Positions 25,166 through 36,048 of a DNA stretch of 64,000 nt are shown in pieces. The notes beneath the pieces are model-generated. The model was not told the DNA's origin and did not search any database. It worked only from the letters and a program-made list of their open reading frames with translations. Position 1 is the stretch's first letter, and every line of letters begins with the position of its first letter. Source of the DNA: Lewinellaceae bacterium (GTDB lineage: Bacteria > Bacteroidota > Bacteroidia > Chitinophagales > Saprospiraceae); contig JADJFA010000019.1 in assembly GCA_016708875.1 (NCBI GenBank), forward strand, positions 55,305-119,304. The letters run 5' to 3'. A program made the position numbers and the translations under genes.

Positions 25166-26444
25166 GTGGATAAAGAACTAATCATCAACGCAACCGAATC
25201 GGGCGTTGAACTTGCACTCATTGAGAACGGCAAATTAGCCGAACTCCACCATCAGAAAACCAACAACAACTTCACCGTAGGTGATATTTTCATCGGCAAA
25301 ATCCGCAAGATGATGCCGGGGCTGAATGCTGCTTTTGTAGACATCGGGCACAGCAAAGATGCTTTCCTGCATTATACCGACCTGGGACCGAAACTCCGCT
25401 CGTTGACCAAATGGTCGAATGGGGTCGCTAATGGCAGTATTCACACCTCCAAGCTCGACAATTTCAAGTACGAAGAGGAAATCGTGAAAACGGGCAAAGT
25501 GGATCAGGTGCTCAACAAGCGCTTCCCCATCCTTGTCCAGATTTTGAAAGAGCCAATTTCGACCAAAGGCCCGCGCCTTTCCTGCGAAGTGACATTGCCA
25601 GGGAGATACATGGTTATCTCTCCGAGATGGTTTCAGTCGCATCGTAGTGAATGACAAGGATTTGTTTGCTGATATACGCACTTATTTGCAAAATATCAGC
25701 CCTGATCAGGTCAACATTGTGCAATTGCACAACAACTCGAAGCCCATCTTCGACACTTTCGGCGTGACCCGACAGGTAAAGGCTGCCTTTGGCAAAACCG
25801 CCACGATGAGTTCAGGCGCCTACCTTATCATTGAGAAAACAGAAGCGATGCACGTCATTGACGTGAACAGTGGACATAAAATCGTAAGCCATGACGTGGA
25901 TCAGACCATCTTTGGGGTAAACCTCGAAGCTGCGGAAGAGATTTCGAGGCAAATTCGCTTGCGCGACATCGGGGGGCTGATCGTGATTGATTTCATTGAC
26001 ATGAAAAACCTCGAGCACAGGAAGCAGTTATCCAAAGCAATGGAGGATTTCATGCGGAAAGACCGGTCTCAGCACACGATTTTGCCGCTTTCCAAATTTG
26101 GCTTGATGCAGATCACGCGTGAGCGCGCCCGTCCGGAAATCATGGTGAGCACCGCCGAAATGTGCCCAACTTGCAACGGTACTGGCCAGGTGAACCCCAC
26201 GATTCTGATGACGGACGATATTGAACGCGATCTTGAGTTCATCATGCAATCGAGACCTAAATCACCGCTGCAATTACGCGTACACCCATTTTTGGAAGCC
26301 TTCCTCAAAAAAGGTTTCCCAAGCAGACAAATGCGCTGGCTTATGCGCTACAACAAGTGGGTACGCGTGGAACAAAACACGGATTACCATCTTACGGAAT
26401 ACCGATTCTTTGATGGAAATGATGATGAGATTCGGCTGAATTGA
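25166..26444 (+). CDS. rng: Ribonuclease E/G family, 5'-sensor region missing
   Basis: GTG 25166 gives the standard start MDKELIINATESGVELALIE. An S1-like segment follows (NFTVGDIFIGKIRKMMPGLN, AAFVDIGHSKDAFLHYTDLG). After LPGRYMV (near 25615) the frame breaks and the next conserved text is DGFSRIVVNDKDLFADIRTY. About 90 residues are absent here, including the G-V-I-V-R-T segment of the 5'-end sensor. The catalytic DNase I-like part is intact: HVIDVNSG and IVIDFIDM hold the metal-binding aspartates, and the zinc-link-like CPTCNGTGQV is present. RNase G trims 16S rRNA and mRNA 5' ends. ATGGTT flanks both sides of the join. I suspect lost sequence, but a true sensor-less enzyme cannot be excluded. 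Confidence 0.85.
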
Positions 26445-26470
26445 GGGGGGAGGCAAAATCTCCATAAACA

Positions 26471-26506
26471 AAACGGCTCATCCCAAAGATTTGGGATGAG
26501 CCGTTT
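26471..26506. terminator. Bidirectional terminator after rng
   Basis: AAACGGCTCATCCCAAA (26471-26487) pairs perfectly with TTTGGGATGAGCCGTTT (26490-26506). It separates convergent rng and the SPOR-domain gene, with a T-rich run on the + side. Confidence 0.85.
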
Positions 26507-26532
26507 CTTTTCCAGCGTATTGTCGTCGCCGT

Positions 26533-29501
26533 TTACTTCCGAATCAACTTCCCCTTCTCGTCTTTCACCACATGAGCATCTTCGTAACCCATGTCAACGA
26601 GGGTATTGGCAATCTTGTTAGCACTTTCCATATCCGGGTAACGGCCCAGTAGAATGATCGTCATCCCGGGCGTATTTGGGGCTTTGCGTTTCTCTACAAC
26701 GCCCAGGCCTTCCACCGGTGAGGCATCAAAACTTTCCGGTTTGGAAAGTGCTGCGATGCGCACATAGTATGGGTAATCGGGTGCAGGGGTAGTGCTATAC
26801 ACAATAGGAGCAGGAGCTGCGGTCACTCCTTTGGGAGCAACAGGAGCCGGTATCGCGCTCGAAAGCAGGAAGTCCCTGATATCCGGGTCATCGGCGCGCT
26901 CGGTAATGATGGTCGCATCCGGGAAACCTCGGCGAATGGCTTCTGTTTTGCCGATTTCGGCCTCTTCGTAATTGCCCCATACACCAAGACGTACTTTTGT
27001 GTAGCCGTTTTCAGACTTCGAATAAAGATTGCCCAGGCCATTGAGGCGTGTATAATCACTGATGGAGATGGATTTCCCAGATGCGAAAGAACCCAACTGA
27101 ATGCCGTATCGAACAGCAGCGTTACCACCTTTCCCTATTGGAGCAACGGTGTTGTGCTGAACTGGAGCGAGGTTTTCGTTGCCAAGTATAAGGGTTTCAT
27201 CCGCCCCACGTTCTTCCACTACCCAGGCGCCTTTGAAATTTTTGTCCTTCAATACCTTTTTAAGGGTTTCATCAGCCTCCGAGAGGGTAGGGAAGATACC
27301 AAGTCGGATTTTATTCATCCTATCTTCTGATTTGACATAGATATTGGCAAGTTTCGTCAGAGACTCGTAATTGCGCAGACGGGCATCAGTAGGTTCCTCT
27401 GGCATAGCCGCCAATTGGATAGAGTAACCGTTAAATTTGTCTGGCACGGGTGTTTTTACTGTTTCCCGTGGATAAACGCGGGTTATGATAGGATTGCTGG
27501 CATTGGGGTCGTTGTATACAATCGGTTTAGCAGTGTTGTCATATTCCACATAGCCATCCCGTTTTGTTGTTGTACTGGAAGCCCCACGATCCTCAGCATA
27601 TACTTTGTCAAGATTCACCGCAGCGATACGGTTGTTGCCGTTGTAAGGGAAATTGGTACGAACCACCGCATCGGTATAGCCGTATTTGTTGTACGAGACG
27701 AGGTAGGTAAGGCCAGGCTCCAGGTTGAGCGAATAAAAGCCAGCCTCGTCGGTGTTCGTTTCCAACACGCCGTCTGGCAACTGTACTTGAACGGTTACTC
27801 CACGAATGGGTGCTTGTGTCCGAGCATCGAAAACGTAGCCCCGGAAATCTTCGCGAACGTCGTTGCCCAGGGAGATTTTGATATTTTGTTTGCCAAAATC
27901 TTTTATGCAATGGTGGCTTCCGGAATCCTTTTTTGCTCAATGTTACACTGCAATCAATTGGGCGCAGCAATTCGTCAAAATAAAACTTGCCATCGCCGCC
28001 AGTTATGCCCTTGCCTCCATAGCAGTCGGCAAGGTTTACATCAGCGTCTGAAAGCGGGAAACCACGCTCATCAGTTACCAGCAGATGAAGGCGTCCTGTG
28101 CCTTTTTCGCTGCGTACCTGGTCATTGTAATTGATATCGCCTGGCGTGAAATACCCGTTGCACGGGGGGCTTTCGTCGCGGTAATTGCCAGTACTTTTAT
28201 CGTTGTCGGCCAGCGAAATCATCGTCGTTCCATTTTTGGTCACCATCCAAATATCTTCATTCCACGCCCGCCGCTACGTGTGCTGGTGAGGTAGCCAATA
28301 TTGTCGTTACCATTGAAAATGAAGCCATAATCGTCCCGGGGCGAGTTCACACCAGGGCCGACGTTGAAAACTTCCGTGATTTCTTCCCGACCCAAGGATG
28401 CGCGGAACACATCCAGTCCACCGAAACCATTGTGCCAATCTGAAGAAAAATACAAGTCTTCTCCATCAAAAAAAGGTGTCACCTCATTGCCGGGAGTGTT
28501 GAGCGGTGTACCAAGGTTAGTGGTTCACTCCAGCCAGTAGAGGTCCAGTTGGAGACATAAATATCCCAACCACCAAAACCGCCTGGTTGCGTAGAGGCAA
28601 AAATGAGTTTGTTGCCACGGGAGACAGACATGGGAAGCCTGTTGCAAAATTGGAGCCATTGTAAGTGAATGCCTTCACGTTTTCCAGGTATCGTCTTCTA
28701 CATCAGCGATGTAGATGCTCATGTTCATACCTGTTTCGGCAATCTGCCGTGTCCCGCTGATAAATTTGTTTCGGGCAAAAAGCAACACGGCGGCCATTTG
28801 ATGAATAACTCACAGGGCCTTCATTGCGGTTGTTTTGTATGTCAGCACGCAAGAAAGAGGGTTTTGGAAGTACGTCGCTTTCAGGATTGCGTTGGCTCAC
28901 AAAAAGGTAGTTGGTATTGCCGCCTTGCGATTCTGCTGCTGCCTTGCCTTTTTGCACAATGTCAGTGCGGGCGGAGTTGAACGCGACACGTGTGTAATAG
29001 AACGCTGCGCCATAATCAGCAGCGCTGGTATTGATCGCTTCGTTTTTCACCTGCCATTGTGATTCCTTTTTGGCATTTTTACGGCGTAGTGGGCCGCATT
29101 GGCAAAATGCCGCCCAACTTTTCGTTCGTCTCGGCATAAAGCAGGAATTGATCTTTCGCACCGTCGTAGTCAGCAGTTTGCATCAAGGCTTTACCCAGGC
29201 GAAGCGGGACGTCCGACTCCATATTATAGGTATTTTGAGCCTTTTGATACCACTCAACGGCTTTTTCTGGACGATTCAGTTGATAATTGCAATCACCAAT
29301 GCGGGCAAGTGCATGTGCGTTGGTTTTCTCCTCTTGGAGGACTTGTTCGTAGGTTTGGATGGCAAGATTGTAGGAGTAAAGGTCGAACTGCCGGTCAGCG
29401 CGGAGGAGTAACTCGTTGACCGTTGACTTTTGGGCGGAAAGCAGTTTGGCAGCGCAAAAGAACGCTACTGCCAACCACCCGGCACGAAGTTTCGTGTTCA
29501 T
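26533..29501 (-). CDS. PorE-like TPR-PD40-regulatory-SPOR envelope protein (frame-disrupted)
   Basis: A single gene of about 990 codons broken into at least five frames. From ATG 29501: signal peptide (MNTKLRAGWLAVAFFCAAK...SAQ); TPR repeats (AIQTYEQVLQEEKTNAHALA, AVEWYQKAQNTYNMESDVPL); PD40 beta-propeller pieces (EGPVSYSSNGRRVAF, and DGEDLYFSSDWHNGFGGLDV in the segment 28240-28482); carboxypeptidase-regulatory-like segments (GRLHLLVTDERGFPLSDADV; DEAGFYSLNLEPGLTYLVSY); then three SPOR-like repeats (YSIQLAAMPEEP, YGIQLGSFASGK, YYVRIAALSKPE). This order matches PorE, the T9SS component that ties PorLM to peptidoglycan, except that PorE ends in an OmpA-type domain. SPOR also binds peptidoglycan (denuded glycan), so it could serve the same anchoring role. 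Breaks lie near 29085, 28745, 28685, 28530, 28245 and 27780. Confidence 0.7.
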
Positions 29502-29735
29502 AAGCAGCATTGTTTTGAGCACGGATGAGGGAAAAACTAGGTGTGATGATTTTTTCAAACGCGAAAAACCAACCCCGTTCACCAATGCCCGGTTTTTGAA
29601 AAAAGATTTTAAAAAAATGTAACACGAACTGTTAGAAAATAGCGGAACGTACTAAGGGGCAACAAAACGGGCGTAGAACTTCGTTTTGGCAAACTTAGTA
29701 TAGTGGAGAGACTATCTTTGAAATGAGGGACGGTG

Positions 29736-29766
29736 CAAAAGTAAGGGGTAATACAATACCGCGCAA
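29736..29766 (-). promoter_or_regulatory. Promoter candidate for the PorE-like gene
   Basis: On the minus strand, TTG (29766-29764), a 20-nt spacer and TACTTTTG (29743-29736), followed by CACCG. The leader to ATG 29501 would be about 225 nt, which is long. Confidence 0.45.
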
Positions 29767-29771
29767 TACTT

Positions 29772-29829
29772 TTATTGGGATATTCAGATATTGCAATATT
29801 TAGAAATATCCCTATATCTGAATATACTA
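29772..29829. repeat. ATATTC-word inverted repeat
   Basis: TTATTGGGATATTCAGATAT at the left end pairs, with two mismatches, with ATATCTGAATATACTAATAA at the right end. The middle repeats AATATTTAGAAATAT-like words. Confidence 0.55.
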
Positions 29830-29835
29830 ATAAAA

Positions 29836-29863
29836 AAGCGCCCCAGAAAACTCTGGAGCGCTT
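29836..29863 (-). terminator. Terminator of tRNA-Leu
   Basis: On the minus strand AAGCGCTCCAGA pairs with TCTGGGGCGCTT (one mismatch) and is followed by TTTTA. It starts 4 nt downstream of the tRNA 3' end. Confidence 0.75.
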
Positions 29864-29866
29864 AGG

Positions 29867-29949
29867 TGCGGGAAGCGAGACTCGAACTCGCACGACCGTG
29901 AAGTCACAGGTGTTTGAGACCAGCGCGTCTACCATTCCGCCATTCCCGC
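29867..29949 (-). tRNA. tRNA-Leu (anticodon CAA)
   Basis: An 83-nt class II tRNA. The acceptor stem GCGGGAA pairs with TTCCCGC plus discriminator A, and no CCA is encoded. The D-arm is GGAATGGTAGACGC, a form typical of tRNA-Leu. The anticodon loop CTCAAAC places CAA at positions 34-36, reading the TTG codon. The long variable arm GTGACTTCAC and the T-arm with GAGTTCGAGTCTC complete the fold. A terminator follows its 3' end. Confidence 0.93.
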
Positions 29950-29952
29950 ATG

Positions 29953-30025
29953 CTTTAGTTGGCAGTAGCAGTTTCAAAAGTGGCAGTAATCCAAAAGTGC
30001 CGATTGCTGCTGAAAACTGCCTGCC
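29953..30025. repeat. GGCAGT/AAAAGTG word repeat downstream of hscB
   Basis: GGCAGTAGCAGTTTC, AAAAGTGGCAGTAATCC and AAAAGTGCC words on one side meet AAAACTGCCTGCCAG on the other, giving an imperfect inverted repeat that fills the gap between the hscB stop and tRNA-Leu. Confidence 0.55.
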
Positions 30026-30027
30026 AG

Positions 30028-30554
30028 TTAAGCGGGTGCAAATTTAGACAGATTTTCTTTGATGCGCAACAAATACCGTTTTTTGAAAAAATAATCTCGC
30101 ACTTTTGAAGGTCGGCATCGCTGCCAGTGATTTCGGTCCAGCTGGAAACGATGGGCTGAATGCTTGTTTCTAATTCACCTTCAAGATTATTTACTGCTTG
30201 CAAGGTGTTAGCGTATCGTTCTGTATCGAAGTCTGAACTCAACTCCATCAATGCTTCATTGATGTCCATCATTTCCATCAGAAAATCTTGAGGAAGGCTT
30301 GGGGTTTCATTGTTTAGGCCAAGTAAACCTTTCATTTCAAGCACATAACGCACTCGGTTGTCAGGGTCGGAGAGTGTTTTGAAGGCTTCGTTGTTGCGTG
30401 TGGAAAGCTCCAGCATTTTTACCTGTTCAGACTCGTCCGAGAGGGTATGGAAATCAGGGTGGTATTTTTTGCTGTTTAGCAAATATGTCCTTCGCACCGC
30501 AGCTTCGTCAACGGAAAGCGCAACTGGAAGTTGATAAAATTCAAAGTGATTCAT
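30028..30554 (-). CDS. hscB: Fe-S assembly co-chaperone HscB (one frameshift)
   Basis: ATG 30554 opens MNHFEFYQLPVALSVDEAAV, a J-domain whose H-P-D motif is seen in KKYHPDFHTLSDES. The C-terminal three-helix IscU-binding domain follows (LPQDFLMEMMDINEALMELS). Near 30105 the frame shifts. Correcting it gives RDYFFKKRYLLRIKENLSKF and a stop at 30028, the expected C-terminal helix, instead of an unrelated tail. HscB delivers the IscU-bound cluster to HscA. The partner genes hscA and iscU are not adjacent. It lies directly downstream of rseP on the same strand. Confidence 0.85.
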
Positions 30555-30555
30555 C

Positions 30556-31888
30556 CTAAAAAAGCCTCCAAATATCCAGTCCCAACGCAACAATCATCAG
30601 GCCAATGAGCAGGAAAAAACCGACGGTGACAGCGCGCTCCATGAAGGTATCGCTGACTTTGCGACCACTAACTACTTCCCAGATAAGGAACAAAACATAG
30701 CCCCCGTCGAGCGCAGGAATCGGAAGCAAATTCATAAACGCGAGAATTATACTTAGGGAGGCCGTGACAGTCCAGAAAATCCGCCAATCCCAAGCGGGAT
30801 CGAACAATTTGCCAATACTGATAACACTGCCGAGGTTGTCTTTAACTGAAAGATCACCCTTGAACATCATGCCGAAAGCCTGCATTTGGTCGGTGAGAAA
30901 TCCCCAGCCCATTTCGACACCTGCTGGGAAGGCCTGGGCAAGGGTATAGTTCTGTGTCTCTTTTTTAAAAAATTCGTCATACTTTGGGCCTACTCCGATG
31001 GTTCCATGCTCGCTGATGGTCACTGTTTTGGAAAGCGTGTCGCCTTTTGCGCTGATAATGCCGAGGGGGATGGTTTGGTTTTTGAACTGGTCTGCCAATG
31101 GCTTGAACTCCTCAAAAAACGTCATAGACTGGCCATTGACCGACACGATTCTATCCCCTTTTTGGATGCCTGCAATGGCGGCAGGTTTGCCAGCCAGTGC
31201 GGTATCCACCACAAACGGCACCCTTGCCAATAGGAGATCGCTTTTCTTGATTTTGGGCAATTTCTTTGCAAAATCGTTTGAGAATGTAACGACTTGCGTT
31301 TGTCCGCCGCGTTGCACATGGCTTGGCGCGCGCCATGAAGCATCACGGTTTTTCTGAAATCATTGGGGTCAAGCCGATCAAAAGGCTTGTCGCCCACTTT
31401 CAGAATCAGGTCGCCCTGTTGGAAACCATTATTCAGCAGGAGCGAATCGAAAGCCATGCCATTTTCTTGCAATTCGGAAATAGGGATATAATTTCACCCC
31501 AGCCCCAAAGCACCATTGCAAAGAGGAAAAAGCCGAGCAAGAAATTGACCGTTACCCCGCCAATCATGATAATCAGGCGTTGCCAGGCCGGTTTGGAACG
31601 AAATTCCCAAGGTTGAGCAGGGCCTTTCATTTGCTCTTTGTCCATACTCTCATCTACCATGCCCGATATTTTGACATAGCCACCTAGTGGGAGCCAGCCA
31701 ATGCCGTATTCTGTTTCGCCAATCTTGCGGCTCATCAGTGAGTTGAATGGTGGAGCATCAAAGAACAAATAGAATTTTTCGACGCGGGTCTTGAACCACT
31801 TGGCGGGCGCAAAGTGGCCCATTTCGTGCAGTACAATAAGTATGGAAAGGCTGAGCAGAAATTGACAAACGATTGATAACGTATCCAT
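30556..31888 (-). CDS. rseP: Site-2 zinc protease RseP (frame-disrupted)
   Basis: An inner-membrane metalloprotease that cleaves anti-sigma factors or signal peptides within the membrane. The first helix holds the zinc motif HEMGH (ILIVLHEMGHFAPAKWF). GWLPLGGYVKISGM is the conserved loop after it. Two PDZ-like pieces follow (NNGFQQGDLILKVGDKPFDR and AIAGIQKGDRIVSVNGQSM). LLPIPALDGGYVLF in the C-terminal helix carries the third ligand Asp. Shifts near 31480 and 31325 divide the gene into three frames. With both corrected, the length is about 444 residues, normal for the family. A TAGTTTTG -7 box lies 97 nt upstream. Confidence 0.88.
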
Positions 31889-31939
31889 TAAGGGTGAGAA
31901 GAGTGAGAGAACTTATATAGGTTTGGGTGAAAATGGGAA

Positions 31940-31972
31940 ACCCGCCTTCGCCCTAAACGGGCTATGGCGGGT
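31940..31972. repeat. CCCGCC-TAGC palindromic element, copy 3
   Basis: ACCCGCCTTCGCCC at the left and GGGCTATGGCGGGT at the right, with TAAAC between. This is a more symmetrical relative of the element at 1531-1557, situated in the rseP leader. Confidence 0.65.
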
Positions 31973-31984
31973 AAAAGTTTGGGG

Positions 31985-31992
31985 CAAAACTA
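31985..31992 (-). promoter_or_regulatory. -7 box upstream of rseP
   Basis: TAGTTTTG on the minus strand, followed by CCCC. No TTG is found at the usual -33 distance, so the call rests on the -7 box alone. Confidence 0.35.
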
Positions 31993-32027
31993 CGGAAGCC
32001 GTTTGGACATTCTGTTATAAAGCGTAC

Positions 32028-32944
32028 TCAACTCCCAATTTCTCGGTAGCGTTGGGTATTGGCAGGGTCTATTTTTGACATAATTTGGATGACTCGTTCT
32101 TTCTGTGGCCTTGGTGCGATTTTCCACATTTCCCCCGTTTCGTCTTTTTTCGCATAAGAAAACATCTGTATGATCATCGAATTAAAATAGGCTCCACTAA
32201 CCTTTTCAATATCTTCTAATGCGAGTAAAACGGCCGCTTTCCCTTGGTCAGCATTGGTGCTGAACATGTCCAAGCCTTTGCGATGATAGGTATAAATGGC
32301 GTTGCGGAAAGGCCGAACACGGGGATTGAGGAGGTTTTCCATGATCCAATAGCGATTTCGGTTTTTGCCGCCATCGCCTGGTCTCCAGCCTGGAGAAGAA
32401 TTGGTGCTGGAGTTTTGAATATTGGTCACTATTTTTTCTGCCGTAAGCAAATGAGGCTCCCCACCATACTGTGAAAAGGAGTCATAATCCATGGCCAAAA
32501 TGATATAGACATAAAATGCCAGGAGCGATGAAAGATTCGATTGTCAGGATTGTCGCGCAGAAACTCAATCGGTTGATTTTGCTCGTAGGTGAAAAGCACA
32601 TCCTTGTCTAAATGGGAAAGCAGGGGGGTATCGTAACCGCTCCCAAACACCGGGCGCGTTGCCTGCACAGCAAGTTCAGCCTCAAAAACGTTGCCGTCCA
32701 ACTCTTTTGAAATGGTGAGGATAAAATTGCACTTTATCCGCTCCACTTGTTCAAAATTCTCGTTGGTCCACTTGGTGTTGTTCAAAAAATCTTTCAACGA
32801 AACCTCTAACTGGTCAAATACCTTTCGGTCGTTGCGCTGGAGTTGCGGGGTGCTCACCCTAACGCTTGCATTGAGTTCACTTTGTGCGTAAACGGTTGAA
32901 AAACCAATGGAAAGCGCGAGTATAAATGTGATTTTCTTTATCAT
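32028..32944 (-). CDS. porD: Type IX secretion protein PorD-like (DUF4835), one frameshift
   Basis: ATG 32944 opens a signal peptide (MIKKITFILALSIGFSTVYAQ). The chain then follows the DUF4835/PorD pattern: SELNASVRVSTPQLQRNDRK, FDQLEVSLKDFLNNTKWTNE, ERIKCNFILTISKELDGNVF and VQATRPVFGSGYDTP. Near 32515 the frame shifts, and the second half (MAMDYDSFSQYGGEPHLLTA, RYWIMENLLNPRVRPFRNAI, YTYHRKGLDMF) continues correctly to 32028. PorD is a periplasmic/outer-membrane factor needed for the type IX secretion system in Porphyromonas. The window also encodes proteins with T9SS sorting domains. The coaBC gene lies directly upstream, an arrangement seen in other Bacteroidota. Confidence 0.88.
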
Positions 32945-33005
32945 AGACCTGTGGTGATTCAGATTGAAAATGGAAGGGCTTGCAATTAAGCAACGCCCTG
33001 ACGCA

Positions 33006-34233
33006 TTATTTCTGCTTTTGGTTGGCTGCCTCGCAAATTTCTGCCACAATATCTTGCGCCACGGCTGTTTTGCTTTTGAGCGGAAAATCCGTGCGAGAGC
33101 CGTCGCGCCGTAAAATTGTAATTTTATTCGTGTCGTGGCCAAAGCCAGCACCCGCATCGCGCATCGAATTTAGCACGATAAAATCAAAATTTTTCTTTTC
33201 CAGTTTGTGGAGGGCATTGGATTGTTCATCATTGGTTTCGAGGGCAAATCCAACAATGGTTTGGTGTGATTTTTTGATCTTTCCAAGTGTGGCTGCAATG
33301 TCCACCGTTCTTGCCAATTCAATTGACAGGTCGCCCTCCTGCTTTTTGATTTTCGTTTCTGAAACTACTTTGGGTCGGTAATCTGCAACTGCAGCCGCCA
33401 GAAATTACAATGTCTGTTTCCGAAAAACTGATTCGCAAGCGTCGTACATTTCCTTCGCCGACATGACGGGAACCACTTTTATCGCTTTATTGGAAGGAGT
33501 CAAGTCTGTTGGCCCTAGCACCAACGTCACGGATGCACCTTGTCTTGCAAGTTCTTCTGCAATCGCAATGCCCATTTTCCCAGTTGAATGATTGCCCAAA
33601 ATCGCACCGGACCAAGCGGCTCGAAGGTGGGACCTGCTGTTACAAGGGCCTTCAGATTTTGCAGCCCTGATTTTTTCGGGCTTGCCAACAAGTTGGTATC
33701 TGCTTGGCCGTCAGACAATTGGCCTGCCAAAAATGCAACGATTTCCTCTGGCTCGGCCATGCGGCCATCGCCTACGAGGCCACTCGCCAGTTCGCCGTGC
33801 CCAACAGGGATAATCTTCACACCATGTTCCTGCAATCGCCGGATGTTGGCTTGAGTAGCTGGGTGATGCCACATGTCCAAATCCATTGCCGGAGCCACAA
33901 AAACCGGGCATCTGGCAGATAGATACACAGCGCTCAAAATATTGTCGCACAAGCCATTGGCGAGTTTGGCGAGTGTGTTTGCGGTGGCTGGAGCAATAAG
34001 GAGGGCATCGGCCCAAAGACCTAGCTCTACATGGTTATTCCAGCCCGATTCAGACACCACCTCTGTAAAAACAGGGCGTTTGGAAAAGGTGGAAAGCGTG
34101 AGCGGTGCCACAAATGCCTTGGCGGATTGGTCATCAATACCTGGACCTCTGCCCCTTGCTTCACCAACAAGCGCGTGAGAAAAGCGGCTTTGTAAGCAGC
34201 AATGGAGCCAGAGATGCCTAGGATGATTTTCAT
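33006..34233 (-). CDS. coaBC: Bifunctional phosphopantothenoylcysteine synthetase/decarboxylase (frame-disrupted)
   Basis: CoaBC joins cysteine to 4'-phosphopantothenate and decarboxylates the product, two steps of coenzyme A synthesis. The CoaC half starts at ATG 34233 (MKIILGISGSIAAYKAAFLT) and has HVELGLWADALLIAPATANT and the P-A-M-x-x-x-M-W motif (PAMDLDMWHHPATQ). The CoaB half has VTAGPTFEPLGPVRF, GNHSTGKMGIAIAEELARQG and, near its end, NDEQSNALHKLEKKNFDFIV and LNSMRDAGAGFG. Frames change near 34125, 33596, 33415 and 33385. The total length (about 409) is normal and the gene is essential, so I regard the breaks as errors. Confidence 0.9.
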
Positions 34234-34257
34234 AGATGTTCTAAAAAAGTATGGCTG

Positions 34258-35861
34258 CTACCCCTTTGGTCCGGCAGAGACGATTTCCGCGCTGGCTTGA
34301 TCTGTGTATTTTTCAAAATTCTGGACAAATTCCTTGGCCAGCGACTTCGCTTTTGCATCATACTCTGCCTTGTCGGTCCAGGTGTTGCGCGGATTCAAAA
34401 TATCATTGGAACGCCTGGACAAGTGGTCGGGATTTCCATTCCGAACACCGGGTGTTTTTCAAATCCCACATTGTCCAAACCACCCGTGAGGGCTGCTGTG
34501 ATCATTGCGCGGGTGTAAGGCAATTTGATGCGGCTTCCAATGCCATAAGGGCCTCCGACCCAGCCAGTGTTAATGAGCCAAACTTTAGCATTGCTTTGCG
34601 AGCTTTTGCCCAAAAGGTCGGCATAACTAGCGGGTGCAAAGGAAGAAATGGTGCGCCAAAACAAGCCGAAAAGGTTGATTTAGGCTCTTTTACGCCAACT
34701 TCAGTTCCTGCAACTCTGGCCGTATAGCCACTGATGAAATAATACATCGCCTGTTCTGGCGAAAGTCGCGAAAATGGGCGGTAGTATGCCGTAAGCATCG
34801 CAGGTTAAGAAAAATATGTTCTTAGGATCACCAGCTGCGCGGCTTGGATTTACGGCATTTTCAATGTGGTTGATTGGATATGACACGCGTGTGTTTTCGG
34901 TAATACTGCGGTCGGCGTAGTTTACGGTGCGGGTGTTTGGGAAGAATTTTATGTTCTCCAGAATTGCACCGTGGCGAATTGCGCGGAAAATGTCCGGCTC
35001 TTTTTCGGCGGTCAGGTCAATCGTTTTAGCATAGCAACCACCTTCGAAATTGAATACTTCACCTGTGCCCCAAGCATGCTCGTCGTCGCCGATAAGCGGA
35101 CGATTTGGGTCAGCGCTGAGGGTAGTTTTCCCAGTGCCGGAAAGGCCGAAAAACAGGGCGATGTCGCCATCTTGGCCCACATTGGCAGAACAGTGCATGG
35201 GCAGCGCATCCTTCGTACGGGTAGGCAGCACAAAGTTGATGACGGAGAAAATGCCCTTTTTGATTTCGCCTGTATAGCCGGTTCCTCCGATGAGAAGACG
35301 ACGTTTTTTTACGTTAACAATCGCGAAGTTGTGCTGGCGTGTGCCATCCACTGCTGGGTCCGCTTTGAAGCCAGGGACGCAAAGCACGGTCCATCGGGGT
35401 TCAAAATGAGCCAATTCTTCATGGTCCGGACGAAGGAACTATGTTGCTGGCGAATGATTGCTCCAGGGTATTCCGTGACGACGCGGGCACGGAGCCGGAA
35501 ATCGGGATTCGCGCTGGCATTGGCTTCGACGTCGCGAACGTACACGTCCTTTTGCGCATATAACTGCACCTTTGCGCCACAGCGTCAAATTTCTTTGGCT
35601 CGAAGGCAAGGTTTACCTTTCCCCAATTCCTTTATTGGCCGTAATGCTATCTTTTACAATAAAACGGTCGTCCGGGGAACGGCCCGTGAATTCACCCGTA
35701 TAAATAACCAAAGCCCCCGAATCCGCCAATTGTCCCATGTCTTTTGAGATGGTATGTTCTACCAATTCCTCTGGAGAAAGGTTCCAGTATGCAGTTTTCC
35801 AGTTTTTAAGCCCAAGTTCTTGTAGGTTGGCGCTGGGGTTTTTGTGTCCTAATTCTTGCAT
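34258..35861 (-). CDS. pckA: ATP-dependent phosphoenolpyruvate carboxykinase (frame-disrupted)
   Basis: PckA turns oxaloacetate plus ATP into phosphoenolpyruvate, the entry to gluconeogenesis. Pieces in order: SGALVIYTGEFTGRSPDDRF (N-terminal), DVEANASANPDFRLRARVVT, MKNWLILNPDGPCF, the P-loop FFGLSGTGKTTLS, LIGDDEHAWG, VFNFEGGCYAKTIDL, ENTRVSYPINHIEN, EVGVKEPKSTFSACFGAPFL, NAKVWLINTGWVGGPYGIGS and a final AKEFVQNFEKYTD ending at 34258. At least six frame changes occur (near 35630, 35570, 35400, 34785, 34665 and 34395). All catalytic motifs are present and the total of about 534 codons is normal. Confidence 0.92.
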
Positions 35862-36048
35862 AATTTACTTTTGAAAAATTGGTTCGTCAATAAAAATGCT
35901 CAGAAGTCTAAATCGTGGAGAGACTCGGCGACGGCGTAAGGTACGGCGGAGGTTTTGCAATTTACTTGCTAAACAAAGGCTTTGCTCTCACAAATTTTTT
36001 AAAAAAGTAGCGCCCCAATGCAGGGTTCAAAATCAGACTAGACCTGCT

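Larger units (their letters stand above)
29502..29866. other. Gap upstream of the PorE-like gene: promoter and repeats
   Basis: 365 nt without a gene. It holds an ACTAAG...CTTAGT inverted repeat (29651-29699, inner AAACG/CGTTT), a promoter candidate at 29736-29766, an ATATTC-word inverted repeat (29772-29829) and the tRNA terminator (29836-29863). Confidence 0.6.
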
